Shown here in pieces: positions 48,223 through 56,567 of a DNA stretch of 64,000 nucleotides. The position numbers were made by a program, and so were the translations under genes. The stretch comes from Egicoccus sp. AB-alg2. GTDB lineage: Bacteria; Actinomycetota; Nitriliruptoria; Nitriliruptorales; Nitriliruptoraceae. The notes under the pieces are model-generated. The model had not been told where the DNA came from, did not search any database, and saw only the letters and a program-made list of their open reading frames with translations. Location of the stretch: assembly GCF_041821065.1 (NCBI RefSeq), contig NZ_JBGUAX010000009.1, forward strand, positions 1 to 64,000, in the 5' to 3' direction. Each line of letters begins with the position of its first letter. Position 1 is the first letter of the stretch.

Positions 48223-51192
48223 GTGGGCGCGGGCAGGAGCACGGCGCAGCGGCTGGCCGAGCCGGCCGACGAGGCCACGCGGCAGGCGCTGGCGTTCGCG
48301 CTGCGCCGCGAGGTCGCGGGCGAGGTGCGCTTCGACCCCGGCAGCCGCCACCTGTTCGCGACCGACGCGTCCAACTACCGCCACGTGCCGTTGGGGGTCG
48401 TGACGCCGCGCCACGCCGACGACGTGGCGGCGACCCTCGCCGTCTGCCGTGACGCCGGGGTGCCGGTCACGATGCGCGGTGCCGGGACGTCGCTGGCCGG
48501 CCAGGCCACCAACACCGGCGTGGTGCTGGACGTGTCGCGCCACCTGGACCGGATCGAATGGGTCGACCCGGACGCGCGGCTCGCCCGCGTCGAGCCGGGC
48601 GTCGTGCTGGCCGCGCTGCAGGCGGCCGCCGCGCCGCACGGGCTGGCCTTCGGGCCCGATCCGTCGACGGCGGACCGCTGCACGCTGGGCGGGATGATCG
48701 GCAACGACGCCTGTGGACCCCACTCGCTGACGGCCGGCCGGACCGTGCACCAGGTGGAGGCGCTGGACGTGCTGCTCGCCGACGGCACGCGCGTCGAGGT
48801 GGCGTCGTGCGCACCGGACGACGCGCGGCGGCTGGCGGCCGAGGACGGGCCCATGGCCGCCCGCTGGCACGGGCTGCTGTCGCTTCGCGACGAGGTCGCC
48901 GGGCTGGTCCGCGACCGCTTCCCGCGTGTCCCACGCCGCGTGTCGGGCTACCACCTCGACCAGTTGCTGCATGCCGACCGTCTCGACGTCGCGCGGGCGC
49001 TGGTCGGCACGGAGGGCACCTGCGTGGTCGTGCTGGGCGCGACGGTGCGGCTCGTCCAGCGACCGGCCGCACGCGTGCAGGTCGTGTTGGGCTACCGGGA
49101 CCTGATCGAGGCGGCCCGGCACGTCCCGGCACTGCTTCCCCATCGGCCGGCGGCGCTGGAGGGGATCGACGCCATGCTCGCCGCGGGAGCCGCCCGCCCG
49201 GGCCGGCTACGCCCGCGCGGCCTGGACGTGCTGCCCGAGGGCGGCGGCTGGCTGGTCGCGGAGTTCGGCGGCGGCACGGAGGCGGAGGCCCTGGACGCCG
49301 CACAAGGGCTCGTGCGCGGTCTCGCCGAGGTCGGTTCGCCGACCCATCGCCTGGTCCGCGACCCCGCCGACCAGCGGGCCGTGTGGCGCGTGCGGGCCGA
49401 GGGGCTGGGGGCCATCTCGGTGGCGCCCGGCCATGCGATGAAGCTGTCGGGCTGGGAGGACGCCGGCATCGCCCCGGCGCGGCTGGCCGCGTACCTCGCG
49501 GACCTCGACGGCCTGGTGCGTCGGCACGGCCTGGAGGCCGGCGTGTACGGCCACTTTGGCGACGGCTGCGTGCACACCAAGATCGACTTCGACCACACCA
49601 CCCCCGACGGCGTCGCCACGTTCCGTCGCTTCGTCGAGGAGGCCGCCGACCTCGTCGTCGCCCACGGCGGGTCCCCGTCGGGCGAGCACGGCGACGGCCA
49701 GGCCCGCGCGGAACTGTACGAGCGGGTGTTCGGTCCCGAGCTCGTGGACGCGTTCCGCCGGTTCAAGTCGCTGTGGGACCCGACCGGCCTGCTGAACCCG
49801 GGCCGGCTGGTCGACCCCCTGCCGCTGGACGCCGACCTGCGTCTGCGGCCGCGGCAGCGGATGACGACGCCGACGGGCTGGTTCGCGCTGGCCGAGGACG
49901 ACGGCGACCTCGCCGGTGGCGCCGCCCGCTGCGTCGGCATGGGCGTGTGCGTCCGCGACCAGGGCACCGGCACGATGTGCCCGTCGTGGATGGTCACGCA
50001 CGACGAGCAGCACTCGACCCGCGGGCGGGCACACCTGCTGTTCGAGGTGCTGCGTCCCGACACCGACCTGGCCGGGCTGGACGACGCCCACCTGCATCAG
50101 GCGCTGGACCTGTGCCTGTCGTGCAAGGCCTGCAAGGCGGAGTGCCCGACCGGCGTCGACCTCGCCACCTTGAAGGCCGAGGTGCTGGCCCGCCACTACG
50201 CGGGGCGGCGGCGCCCGCCCGAGCACCTCGCCCTCGGGCGCGTGCGCTGGTGGTTGCGCGCGGGCTCGCGGCTGCCTCGGGTGGCCAACGCCGTGGCGGG
50301 CTCTCCGGTGACCCGCTGGCTGCGGCCCCGCGTCGGCGTCACCGCGCAGCGGCCGGTGCCGCGCCTGGCGCCGCAGCCGTTCTCCGCGTGGTGGCGGCGT
50401 CGCGGCGGCGCACGCGTCGACGGCCGGCCGGTGCTGTTGTTCGTGGACACGTTCACGGAGACGCTGACGCCGCGGATCGGCGCGGCGGCCGTCGAGGTGC
50501 TGGAGGCCGCCGGTCACCGGGTCGTCGTCGCCGACCGGCCGGTGTGCTGCGGGCGGCCGCTGTACGACCACGGGATGCTCGACGAGGCCGTGGCGACGCT
50601 GCGCCACCTCGTCCGGGTGCTGGGGCCCGCAGCCGCGGGTGAGGTCCCCATCGTGGGGCTGGAGCCGTCCTGTGTGGCCGCCCTGCGCGACGAGCTGCCG
50701 TCGCTGATGGCCGACGACCCGGCGGCAGCGGCGATCGCTGGGGCGACCCGGACGCTGGCGGAGCACCTCGTGGATCTCGACTGGCAGCCGCCCGTCGATC
50801 TGCGTGGGGACGCCGAGGTGCTGCTGCACCCCCATTGCCAGGGCCGCGCCGTGATGGGCACGGGCGCGGAGGCACGGCTGCTCGAACGCCTCGGTGCCCG
50901 CTGGCGCGACCTCGACGCCGGCTGCTGCGGGCTGGCCGGCTCGTTCGGCTACCGCGACGGCGAGCCGTACGACGTCTCGGTCGCCGCGGCCGAACGCAAG
51001 CTGCTGCCGTCGCTGCGGGCGGCGGCGCCGGACGCGCTGGTGCTCGCCGACGGGTTCTCCTGCCGGACCCAGGTCGACCACCTCGCCGGCGGCGACGTCC
51101 CGCGCCCGTACCACCTCGCCGAGATCCTGGCCACGCGGCTTGGACGGGATCGCCGCGGGTTGCTCGGCCGGGGTGTCACACCCCCCACGTAG
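48223..51192 (+). CDS. FAD-linked oxidase fused to Fe-S/CCG-domain protein (D-lactate/2-hydroxyacid dehydrogenase-like)
   Basis: 989 residues from GTG 48223 with GGGAG upstream. N-terminal PCMH FAD domain (VTMRGAGTSLAGQATNTGVV, GGMIGNDACGPHSLTAGRT), FAD-oxidase C-terminal domain (YGHFGDGCVHTKIDF, SPSGEHGDGQARAEL), then a ferredoxin-like part with CVGMGVC, MCPS and CLSCKACKAECPTG for Fe-S centres, and a CCG-type C-terminal domain (VCCGRPLYDHG, AGCCGLAGSFGYR). This GlcD-GlcF type fusion matches large actinobacterial D-lactate or glycolate dehydrogenases feeding the quinone pool. Substrate not fixed. Confidence 0.92.
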   Translation: MGAGRSTAQRLAEPADEATRQALAFALRREVAGEVRFDPGSRHLFATDASNYRHVPLGVVTPRHADDVAATLAVCRDAGVPVTMRGAGTSLAGQATNTGVVLDVSRHLDRIEWVDPDARLARVEPGVVLAALQAAAAPHGLAFGPDPSTADRCTLGGMIGNDACGPHSLTAGRTVHQVEALDVLLADGTRVEVASCAPDDARRLAAEDGPMAARWHGLLSLRDEVAGLVRDRFPRVPRRVSGYHLDQLLHADRLDVARALVGTEGTCVVVLGATVRLVQRPAARVQVVLGYRDLIEAARHVPALLPHRPAALEGIDAMLAAGAARPGRLRPRGLDVLPEGGGWLVAEFGGGTEAEALDAAQGLVRGLAEVGSPTHRLVRDPADQRAVWRVRAEGLGAISVAPGHAMKLSGWEDAGIAPARLAAYLADLDGLVRRHGLEAGVYGHFGDGCVHTKIDFDHTTPDGVATFRRFVEEAADLVVAHGGSPSGEHGDGQARAELYERVFGPELVDAFRRFKSLWDPTGLLNPGRLVDPLPLDADLRLRPRQRMTTPTGWFALAEDDGDLAGGAARCVGMGVCVRDQGTGTMCPSWMVTHDEQHSTRGRAHLLFEVLRPDTDLAGLDDAHLHQALDLCLSCKACKAECPTGVDLATLKAEVLARHYAGRRRPPEHLALGRVRWWLRAGSRLPRVANAVAGSPVTRWLRPRVGVTAQRPVPRLAPQPFSAWWRRRGGARVDGRPVLLFVDTFTETLTPRIGAAAVEVLEAAGHRVVVADRPVCCGRPLYDHGMLDEAVATLRHLVRVLGPAAAGEVPIVGLEPSCVAALRDELPSLMADDPAAAAIAGATRTLAEHLVDLDWQPPVDLRGDAEVLLHPHCQGRAVMGTGAEARLLERLGARWRDLDAGCCGLAGSFGYRDGEPYDVSVAAAERKLLPSLRAAAPDALVLADGFSCRTQVDHLAGGDVPRPYHLAEILATRLGRDRRGLLGRGVTPPT

Positions 51193-51224
51193 GGTGGAAC
51201 CCGTCAACGAAGAACCCGTGGGGG
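51182..51224 (+). promoter_or_regulatory. Inverted repeat and putative -10 in the HNH gene leader
   Basis: 8-bp arms CCCCCACG (51182-51189) and CGTGGGGG (51217-51224) flank a TAGGGT hexamer (51190-51195) that coincides with the preceding stop codon. Plausible operator or terminator around the HNH promoter. Confidence 0.4.
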
Positions 51225-51243
51225 CGGGGAAGGACGCGACGTC

Positions 51244-51921
51244 GTGACCCGACGCCGCTACACCGAAGAGCAGTTCCGTGCCGCGGTCGCCGACCCGGCC
51301 ACCAGGACCATCGCCGACCTCTGCCGCGCCCTGGGCCTCGTCCCCCGCGGTGCCAACTACGAAGGCGTGCGCCGCTTCGGACGGTCGCTCGACATCGATC
51401 TGAGTCACCTGGTCGAGGACTGGCGAGCGGCGGTTCCGGCCGACGAGCTCGCCGCTGCCGTCACGCGGGCGGTCTCGGGCGCCGAGGCGCTGCGGCTCCT
51501 CGGCTGGAAGGAATCCGGCAGCTCACGACGGTGGCTGGCGACACGGATTGCCCAACTCGAGCTCTCGACGGCACATTGGCGCGGGCAGGGCTGGGCGAGA
51601 GGACAGCGTCGGGCTCGGACCCCCCGACCCCTCCAGGAGCTGCTCGTGCAAGGACGACGTCTACCCGGAACCGAGATCCGACGCCGCTTGGTCGCGGAAT
51701 CGATCTGGGAACATCGGTGCGCGGTGTGCCGCCGAACGACGTGGCAGGGGCAGGAGATCCCGCTCGAGGTAGACCACATCAACGGCGACCCATGGGACAA
51801 CCGGCTGGAGAATCTGCGTCTGCTCTGCCCGAACTGTCACGCGCAGACACCGACCTACCGGGGCCGCAACCGTGGAGGTCGTCGGAGGGAAGCGCCAGCC
51901 GAGGCACCGGCCGACTCCTAG
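51244..51921 (+). CDS. HNH endonuclease domain protein
   Basis: 225 residues from GTG 51244, GGAAGGA nine bases upstream. N-terminal helical region (YTEEQFRAAVADPATRTIADL) resembles a DNA-binding helix-turn-helix. C-terminal HNH with zinc-type cysteines: CAVC (about 158), PLEVDHINGDPWDNRLENLR, LLCPNCHAQT. Complete domain, so probably active on DNA. No partner restriction or toxin gene beside it; it lies directly before tRNA-Leu. Family members occur as stand-alone, phage or homing-type nucleases. Confidence 0.88.
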   Translation: MTRRRYTEEQFRAAVADPATRTIADLCRALGLVPRGANYEGVRRFGRSLDIDLSHLVEDWRAAVPADELAAAVTRAVSGAEALRLLGWKESGSSRRWLATRIAQLELSTAHWRGQGWARGQRRARTPRPLQELLVQGRRLPGTEIRRRLVAESIWEHRCAVCRRTTWQGQEIPLEVDHINGDPWDNRLENLRLLCPNCHAQTPTYRGRNRGGRRREAPAEAPADS

Positions 51922-51947
51922 ACTCCTGTCGGCCGAAATCCGGCTCC

Positions 51948-52032
51948 GCGGGCGTGGCGTAAGGGCAGCCGCAGGGGGCTTAAACCCCCCGGGGTCGCAA
52001 GACCCGTGTGGGTTCGAATCCCACCGCCCGCA
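51948..52032 (+). tRNA. tRNA-Leu (anticodon UAA)
   Basis: 85-base class II tRNA. Acceptor GCGGGCG (51948-51954) pairs with CGCCCGC (52025-52031), discriminator A at 52032. D arm GCG/CGC, anticodon stem GGGGG/CCCCC around loop CTTAAAC with anticodon TAA (51981-51983), long variable arm GGGTC-GCAA-GACCC, T arm GTGGG-TTCGAAT-CCCAC. CCA is not encoded. It reads UUA, the codon that is rarest in such GC-rich genomes, and thus corresponds to Streptomyces bldA. Confidence 0.95.
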
Positions 52033-52146
52033 CCGCTGAATGGAGAATCTTCACGCTCGCCCGCTGGCCCGGGCACTGGCCGGTGCTCGGGGACGGCCCC
52101 GACCATCCGCCGCCGGGCGCGCTGCGTCCGCCCGCCGTGACGCCAC

Positions 52147-53601
52147 TCACTCCACCGACCTCACCGTGCCCTGGTCGGGGGTGGCGGCGTCGGAGCCGGT
52201 CGCGTCGGCGGTCAGGCGCACCAGCGGACCGCTGGGGAAGGTCGCCGGCCGGTCGACGCCGGCGGCCCGCCAGGCCGCCGGCGGGATGCCGAGGTCGGCG
52301 AGGTACAGGTCGCCGACGTAGGCGTGCGAGATCCGCGGCAGCAGCCCCGCCGTCGGCGCGCCCAGCGCGACGGTGACGTCCGCGGTCACGCACGGGCCCT
52401 GCAGGCCGACGTCGGCCGACAGCCCCGACGGCAGGTCGAGGGCCACGACCGGCACGTCGTGCCGGCGCAGCCAGCCGGCCGCGACCTCGGGCAGGTCCCG
52501 CAGCGGCGGCACCGCCCCCACGCCGAGCATCGCGTCGACGACCACCTCGCCCGGCGAGCGGGCGTCGTCCAGCTGCTCGGGCGCGACCGTGTCGACACGC
52601 ACCCCGGCGGCAGCCAGCAGGGTCTGCTGTTCCGGGAAGCGCGGCTCGCCGACCACCAGCACGTCCACCCGCGCCCCGGCGGCCAGCAGCAGCCGCGCCG
52701 CAGCCAACCCCCCGGCGCCGTTCTCGCTGGGGCCGGCCAGCACGGTCACGGTCAGGTCGTCCAGCTCCCCGCCACGCAGGCGGCGCACGGCGTGCGCCAG
52801 GGCGCGGCCGGCCTGTTCGGCACGCGTGAGCGGCCCCAGCCCGTGCTCGGTCAGCCAGGCCCGCATCGTCCGGACCTGGGCCGAGGTCACGTGGGCCAGC
52901 TCGCCCTGTGCCATCGCCGGCAGGCCACCTTCCAGGCGCGCGCGCCGCTCCCACGCCGGGACGTGCTCCCACGGGCGCACGGCCCGCGCGTCGCCCAGAT
53001 CCATCGGCGCCAGGCCGTCGTTCCAGCCGTCCACGGCCGTGTCCAGCAGCAGCGCCATCACGACGGCGGTCGCGCCCCACAGCACGTCCTCGTCGAGCTG
53101 CCACGCCCACGCCGACCCGCCGACGCTGAGCGGGGTGTGCCGCCAGCGCTCCCGGTCCAGCAGTTGGGTGAGCGGCACCTCGAGGACCTCGTCGACCTCC
53201 CACGGGTTCTCCGTGAGCGGGTGCGGTTGGCGCCAGCGCCCCAACACCGGCGCGACCCAGAACCGCGACGGCGGGATGTAGAAGGTCGGTCCGACGCCGA
53301 CCACCTCGACGGTGTGCCCCTTCAGGCCGATCTCCTCGCGTGCCTCGCGCAGCGCCGCCTCCTCGACGCTCTCGCCGGGATCGAGGCGGCCGCCCGGGAA
53401 CGAGATCTGCCCGGGATGGGAGCGCAGGTCGCGCCGCCGCCGCGTCAGGACCACGCGCGGCCCGGCGGGCGTGTCCTCCAGCAGCACGAGCACCGCCCCC
53501 ACCCGGGCCTCGGGTGGCGGGGTCCGCGCCTCGACCGGCACCTGCGCCAGCGCCGTGCGCAGCCGGCCCCAGAACGCCTCCGGTCCCAAGCGCTCGTCCA
53601 T
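52147..53601 (-). CDS. Nudix (CoA pyrophosphatase-like) fused to YjeF_N epimerase-like domain
   Basis: 484 residues from ATG 53601, AGGG six bases upstream. Residues about 35-200: Nudix hydrolase of the CoA-pyrophosphatase type, RSHPGQISFPGGRLDPGE then EEAALREAREEIGL, a complete Nudix box. Residues about 255-470: YjeF_N/NAD(P)H-hydrate epimerase fold, VTVLAGPSENGAGGLAAARL, VVVDAMLGVGA, VPVVALDLPSGLSADVG, VTVALGAPTAGL. The epimerase's canonical NNGGDG reads ENGAGG, so the Asp is missing while the second Asp (VDAMLG) is kept. No kinase (CARKD) domain follows. A cofactor-housekeeping role is inferred. Confidence 0.85.
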   Translation of the reverse strand: MDERLGPEAFWGRLRTALAQVPVEARTPPPEARVGAVLVLLEDTPAGPRVVLTRRRRDLRSHPGQISFPGGRLDPGESVEEAALREAREEIGLKGHTVEVVGVGPTFYIPPSRFWVAPVLGRWRQPHPLTENPWEVDEVLEVPLTQLLDRERWRHTPLSVGGSAWAWQLDEDVLWGATAVVMALLLDTAVDGWNDGLAPMDLGDARAVRPWEHVPAWERRARLEGGLPAMAQGELAHVTSAQVRTMRAWLTEHGLGPLTRAEQAGRALAHAVRRLRGGELDDLTVTVLAGPSENGAGGLAAARLLLAAGARVDVLVVGEPRFPEQQTLLAAAGVRVDTVAPEQLDDARSPGEVVVDAMLGVGAVPPLRDLPEVAAGWLRRHDVPVVALDLPSGLSADVGLQGPCVTADVTVALGAPTAGLLPRISHAYVGDLYLADLGIPPAAWRAAGVDRPATFPSGPLVRLTADATGSDAATPDQGTVRSVE

Positions 53602-53627
53602 GTCCAGCCCTGCCGTCGCCGGCGCGC

Positions 53628-53633
53628 ACCGTA
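53628..53633 (-). promoter_or_regulatory. Putative -10 TACGGT
   Basis: Minus-strand TAnnnT hexamer 27 bases before the Nudix/YjeF_N start codon, in the 180-base divergent gap. Confidence 0.3.
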
Positions 53634-53781
53634 GGCGGCGCGCGACGAGGCGGCAGGCGTTCGCGAGGTACCGGTCGGCATCTGGGCCAATGCCTCGCCT
53701 GGACGGCGCGTGCGTGGCAGGCTTCCCCGCAGGCCGCCCTGGGAGAACGCGGCCTGCGACGCTATGTGGCGGAGGCGTGCG

Positions 53782-54243
53782 GTGAGCGACATCGACGGAT
53801 CCATGCTGCGCTCCTGGCTCGACGTGGCGCTCGAGGAGGCGGTCCAAGGGGCCGAGGAGGGCGGCATCCCGATCGGGGCCGCGCTGATCGGCGCCGACGG
53901 GCAGGTCCTAGGGCGCGGCCACAACCGGCGGGTCCAGGAGGACGACCCGTCCATCCACGGCGAGACCGACGCGTTCCGTCGGGCCGGGCGTCAACGCACC
54001 TATCGCGGCACGACGATGGTCACGACCCTCTCGCCGTGCTGGTACTGCTCCGGGCTGGTCCGCCAGTTCGGCATCTCACGCGTCGTCATCGGGGAGGCGC
54101 GCACCTTCCACGGGGGCCACGACTGGCTCGCCGAGCACGGGGTCGAGGTCCACGTGCTCGACGACCAGCGCTGCTTCGACCTCCTGCAGCGGTTCATCGC
54201 CGCCCATCCGGCGGTCTGGAACGAGGACATCGGTGATGAGTGA
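53782..54243 (+). CDS. Cytosine deaminase, fungal (Fcy1) type
   Basis: 153 residues from GTG 53782 with GGAGG six bases upstream. Small zinc deaminase: IHGETDAFRRAGR (His ligand and catalytic Glu) and TTLSPCWYCSGLVRQFGI (two Cys ligands). Unusually close to yeast Fcy1 in layout, including GGIPIGAALIG, GRGHNRR, RVVIGEARTFHGG and the C-terminal end VLDDQRC...NEDIGDE that covers the active site in the yeast enzyme. Length matches (Fcy1 158). Unrelated to the TIM-barrel CodA of E. coli. The next gene is a cytosine-type permease, supporting cytosine salvage to uracil. Confidence 0.88.
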   Translation: MSDIDGSMLRSWLDVALEEAVQGAEEGGIPIGAALIGADGQVLGRGHNRRVQEDDPSIHGETDAFRRAGRQRTYRGTTMVTTLSPCWYCSGLVRQFGISRVVIGEARTFHGGHDWLAEHGVEVHVLDDQRCFDLLQRFIAAHPAVWNEDIGDE

Positions 54244-55543
54244 CATGGCGGAGACGCGGGCGCCCAAGCCCGCGAAGCTCGATCCCGACTATCCCCTGCA
54301 GATCGTCCCGGCACGCGCACGCAAGAGCGTGTGGTCGCTCGGGATCGTCCTGCTCGGCTTCACCTTCTTCACGCCGACGATGCTGGCCGGGGCCGGCATC
54401 GCGCCCAACTTCTCGTTCACCGCCTTCCTCGGCGTGGCCCTGCTCGGCGCGGCCGTGCTCGGGGTCTACGTGTCGGTCCTGGGGGCCATCGGCGCCCGCA
54501 CGGGGCTGACCACCGTGGTCATGTCGCGCTACGCGTTCGGCTCCAGCGGCGCCAAGCTGGTCTCACTGCTGCTCGGCGGGACCCAGATCGGCTGGTACGG
54601 CGTGACCGTCGCCACGCTCGCGCTGCTGACCCAGCAGGTCACCGGCCTGGACGGCCCCGTGTGGCGCTGGGTGCTCGTGATCGTCGGCGGAGCCGTCATG
54701 GGCGTCACCGCCTACTACGGCTATCGCGGCATGGAACTGCTGTCGATCGTGTCCGTCCCGCTGCTGCTGATCCTCGCCGGCTGGGTGACGTGGCGATCGA
54801 TGCTGGAGATCGGCGACCAGGGCGGTCTGGGGGCCATCACCGGCAGCGGCGAGATGTCGATCGCCGTCGCGGTCACCGCAATCGTGGGCACGTTCGCCTC
54901 CGGAGGCACGCAGGCGCCGAACTGGACCCGATTCGCTCGCACGCCGGGACAGGGCTTCGGCTCGGCCGCCATCGCGTTCTTCCTCGGCGAGCTGCTGATG
55001 ATCTTCTTCGGCGGCATCGGCGCGCTGGCCTTCGGCATCGGCGACTTCGTCGAGGTGCTGTTCGCGCTGAACCTCGTCGGCTGGGGCCTGGTCTTCCTCG
55101 TCGCCAACCTGTGGACCACCAACGACAACACCGCCTACAACTTCGGTGTCGCCGGCGCCGAGCTGTTCAACGCCAACACCAAGAAGCCGTTCGTGATCGG
55201 CGGGGTCGCCATCGGCACGCTGCTCGCGCTGCCCATCTACGACAACCTGATCGGCTACCTCGCATGGCTCGGGATCACCATCCCGGCCATCGGCGGGGTG
55301 ATCATCGGCGACTTCCTGGCCAACTGGCGGCGCGGGATGCCCGAGCCGCTCCTCCACCGTTTCCCCGCCGTCCGCTGGGAGAACATCGCCGTGTATGCGG
55401 TGGCCACCTTCGTCGCCTGGCTCTCCAGCCGGCAGGGCTGGCTGATCCCGCCGATCAACGCGATCGTGCTGGCGGTCGTCGGCTCGTACCTCGTCGGCCG
55501 GCGGACGTCGCGTGACCTGGTGGTCCCCGAGACCTCGGCCTGA
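54236..55543 (+). CDS. NCS1 family cytosine/purine permease (CodB-like)
   Basis: 435 residues from ATG 54236, overlapping the deaminase end by 8 bases (another ATG at 54245 is possible). Twelve membrane helices; GFTFFTPTMLAGAGIAPNF, MSRYAFGSSGAKLVSLLLG, GGTQIGWYGVTVA, GTQAPNWTRFARTPG and NLWTTNDNTAYNFGVAGAEL follow CodB. Symports cytosine or a related base with a cation. Coupled with the deaminase as a two-gene unit. Confidence 0.92.
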   Translation: MSDMAETRAPKPAKLDPDYPLQIVPARARKSVWSLGIVLLGFTFFTPTMLAGAGIAPNFSFTAFLGVALLGAAVLGVYVSVLGAIGARTGLTTVVMSRYAFGSSGAKLVSLLLGGTQIGWYGVTVATLALLTQQVTGLDGPVWRWVLVIVGGAVMGVTAYYGYRGMELLSIVSVPLLLILAGWVTWRSMLEIGDQGGLGAITGSGEMSIAVAVTAIVGTFASGGTQAPNWTRFARTPGQGFGSAAIAFFLGELLMIFFGGIGALAFGIGDFVEVLFALNLVGWGLVFLVANLWTTNDNTAYNFGVAGAELFNANTKKPFVIGGVAIGTLLALPIYDNLIGYLAWLGITIPAIGGVIIGDFLANWRRGMPEPLLHRFPAVRWENIAVYAVATFVAWLSSRQGWLIPPINAIVLAVVGSYLVGRRTSRDLVVPETSA

Positions 55544-55570
55544 CACCGGAACCCGCGGCGCGGCGCGCCA

Positions 55571-55631
55571 GGCTCCTCGCCGTCACGGTCGCGGCCTACC
55601 GTGGCCGGCGACCCCCCGACGGCGAGGAGCC
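55571..55631 (+). promoter_or_regulatory. 14-bp inverted repeat masking the pentapeptide gene ribosome site
   Basis: Arms GGCTCCTCGCCGTC (55571-55584) and GACGGCGAGGAGCC (55618-55631) are perfect complements around a 33-base loop. The right arm contains GAGGAG, the ribosome site for ATG 55640. The loop contains TACCGT (55597-55602), a possible -10, and a small ACGGT/ACCGT pair. In transcripts coming from the permease the stem may stop transcription or hide the ribosome site. Confidence 0.6.
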
Positions 55632-55639
55632 GCTGCGCC

Positions 55640-56248
55640 ATGCCCGCCCCCACGCCACCGCTCCAGCACGAGGACCTGGACCTGTGCGGCGAGGACCTGA
55701 CCGACCAGGACCTCGACGGCGCCGTCTTCGAACGCTGCCTGCTGCGCCACGCGGACCTGTCGAGCGTGAGCACCGTGGGAGCGGTCTTCCGGGCCTGCGA
55801 CTTCGCCAACGCGGACCTCAGCGCCTCGCGGCACGACGCCAGCGCGTTCGTGAACTGCCGCTTCGAGGGCGCCCGGCTGTCGACCGCCCGCTTCCGCGAC
55901 TGCAAGCTCACCGGCAGCGAGTTCGTCGCCGCCACGCTCCTGGGTCTGGAGATCGACGGAGGCGACTGGTCCTACGTGAACCTTCGTGGCGCGGACCTGC
56001 GCGGCAGGCGGCTGTCCGGCCTGCGGCTGCCCCATGCCGATCTGGGCGGCGCCGACCTGCGCGACGCGGACCTGACCGGTGCCGACCTGACGGCCGCGAG
56101 CGTCCACGGCACCCGCCTGCACGGGGCCGACCTCACCGAGGCGCGCCTCGAGGGCGTCGCGCTGGTGGACGCCGACGTGGCCGGCGCCGTCCTCGACCTC
56201 GCGGGCGCGGTGCGGCTGGCCGAGTCCCTGGGTGCGGTGGTGCGGTGA
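55640..56248 (+). CDS. Pentapeptide-repeat protein
   Basis: 202 residues from ATG 55640. About 30 successive A(D/N)LXX-like units are visible (CLLRHADLSSVS, FANADLSASRHDASAF, LRGADLRGRRLSGLRL, GGADLRDADLTGADL, HGADLTEARLEGVAL), with a break near residue 110 as in Qnr/MfpA proteins. A right-handed quadrilateral beta-helix of this size may mimic DNA and protect gyrase, but many family members have unknown roles. Cytoplasmic. Confidence 0.88.
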   Translation: MPAPTPPLQHEDLDLCGEDLTDQDLDGAVFERCLLRHADLSSVSTVGAVFRACDFANADLSASRHDASAFVNCRFEGARLSTARFRDCKLTGSEFVAATLLGLEIDGGDWSYVNLRGADLRGRRLSGLRLPHADLGGADLRDADLTGADLTAASVHGTRLHGADLTEARLEGVALVDADVAGAVLDLAGAVRLAESLGAVVR

Positions 56249-56282
56249 GCGCCGGCGCTCGGCCGGTGTCCGGCCGGTGTCG

Positions 56283-56567
56283 TCACTCGCTGGTGTCCTC
56301 GACCCGCAACATGGTGCCGGTGGCGCGGAACGGCGCGCCGGACGTGAGGTCGTTGCCCTCGATGACGACGTCCATCTCGCCGAGGTGCTGTTCGACGGTG
56401 AAGCGCACCGTCTCGGCCAGCAGGCCGGCAACGTCGACGGTGCCGCTGTCGCGCAGCATCACCCCGTCCAACGTGGCCGGCGGCCCGGTCAGGGTGAGAT
56501 GCACGGTCAACGGCACGGAGACGAGGTGCGTCGTCTCCTCGGCGAGCATGTCCGGCGACTCCTGCAC
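56283..56567 (-). CDS. Hypothetical 94-residue protein
   Basis: GTG at 56567 with AAGGA six bases upstream. Beta-rich sequence (TTHLVSVPLTVHLTLTGP, GEMDVVIEGNDLTSGAPF) that recalls lipid-binding DUF2993-like or polyketide-cyclase-like folds, without a signal peptide. No confident family. Converges on the pentapeptide-repeat gene. Confidence 0.6.
   Translation of the reverse strand: MQESPDMLAEETTHLVSVPLTVHLTLTGPPATLDGVMLRDSGTVDVAGLLAETVRFTVEQHLGEMDVVIEGNDLTSGAPFRATGTMLRVEDTSE

Noticed and set aside
51948-52032. tRNA-Leu as an occupied attachment site
   Set aside because: No second copy of the tRNA 3' end and no integrase gene were found in the window.
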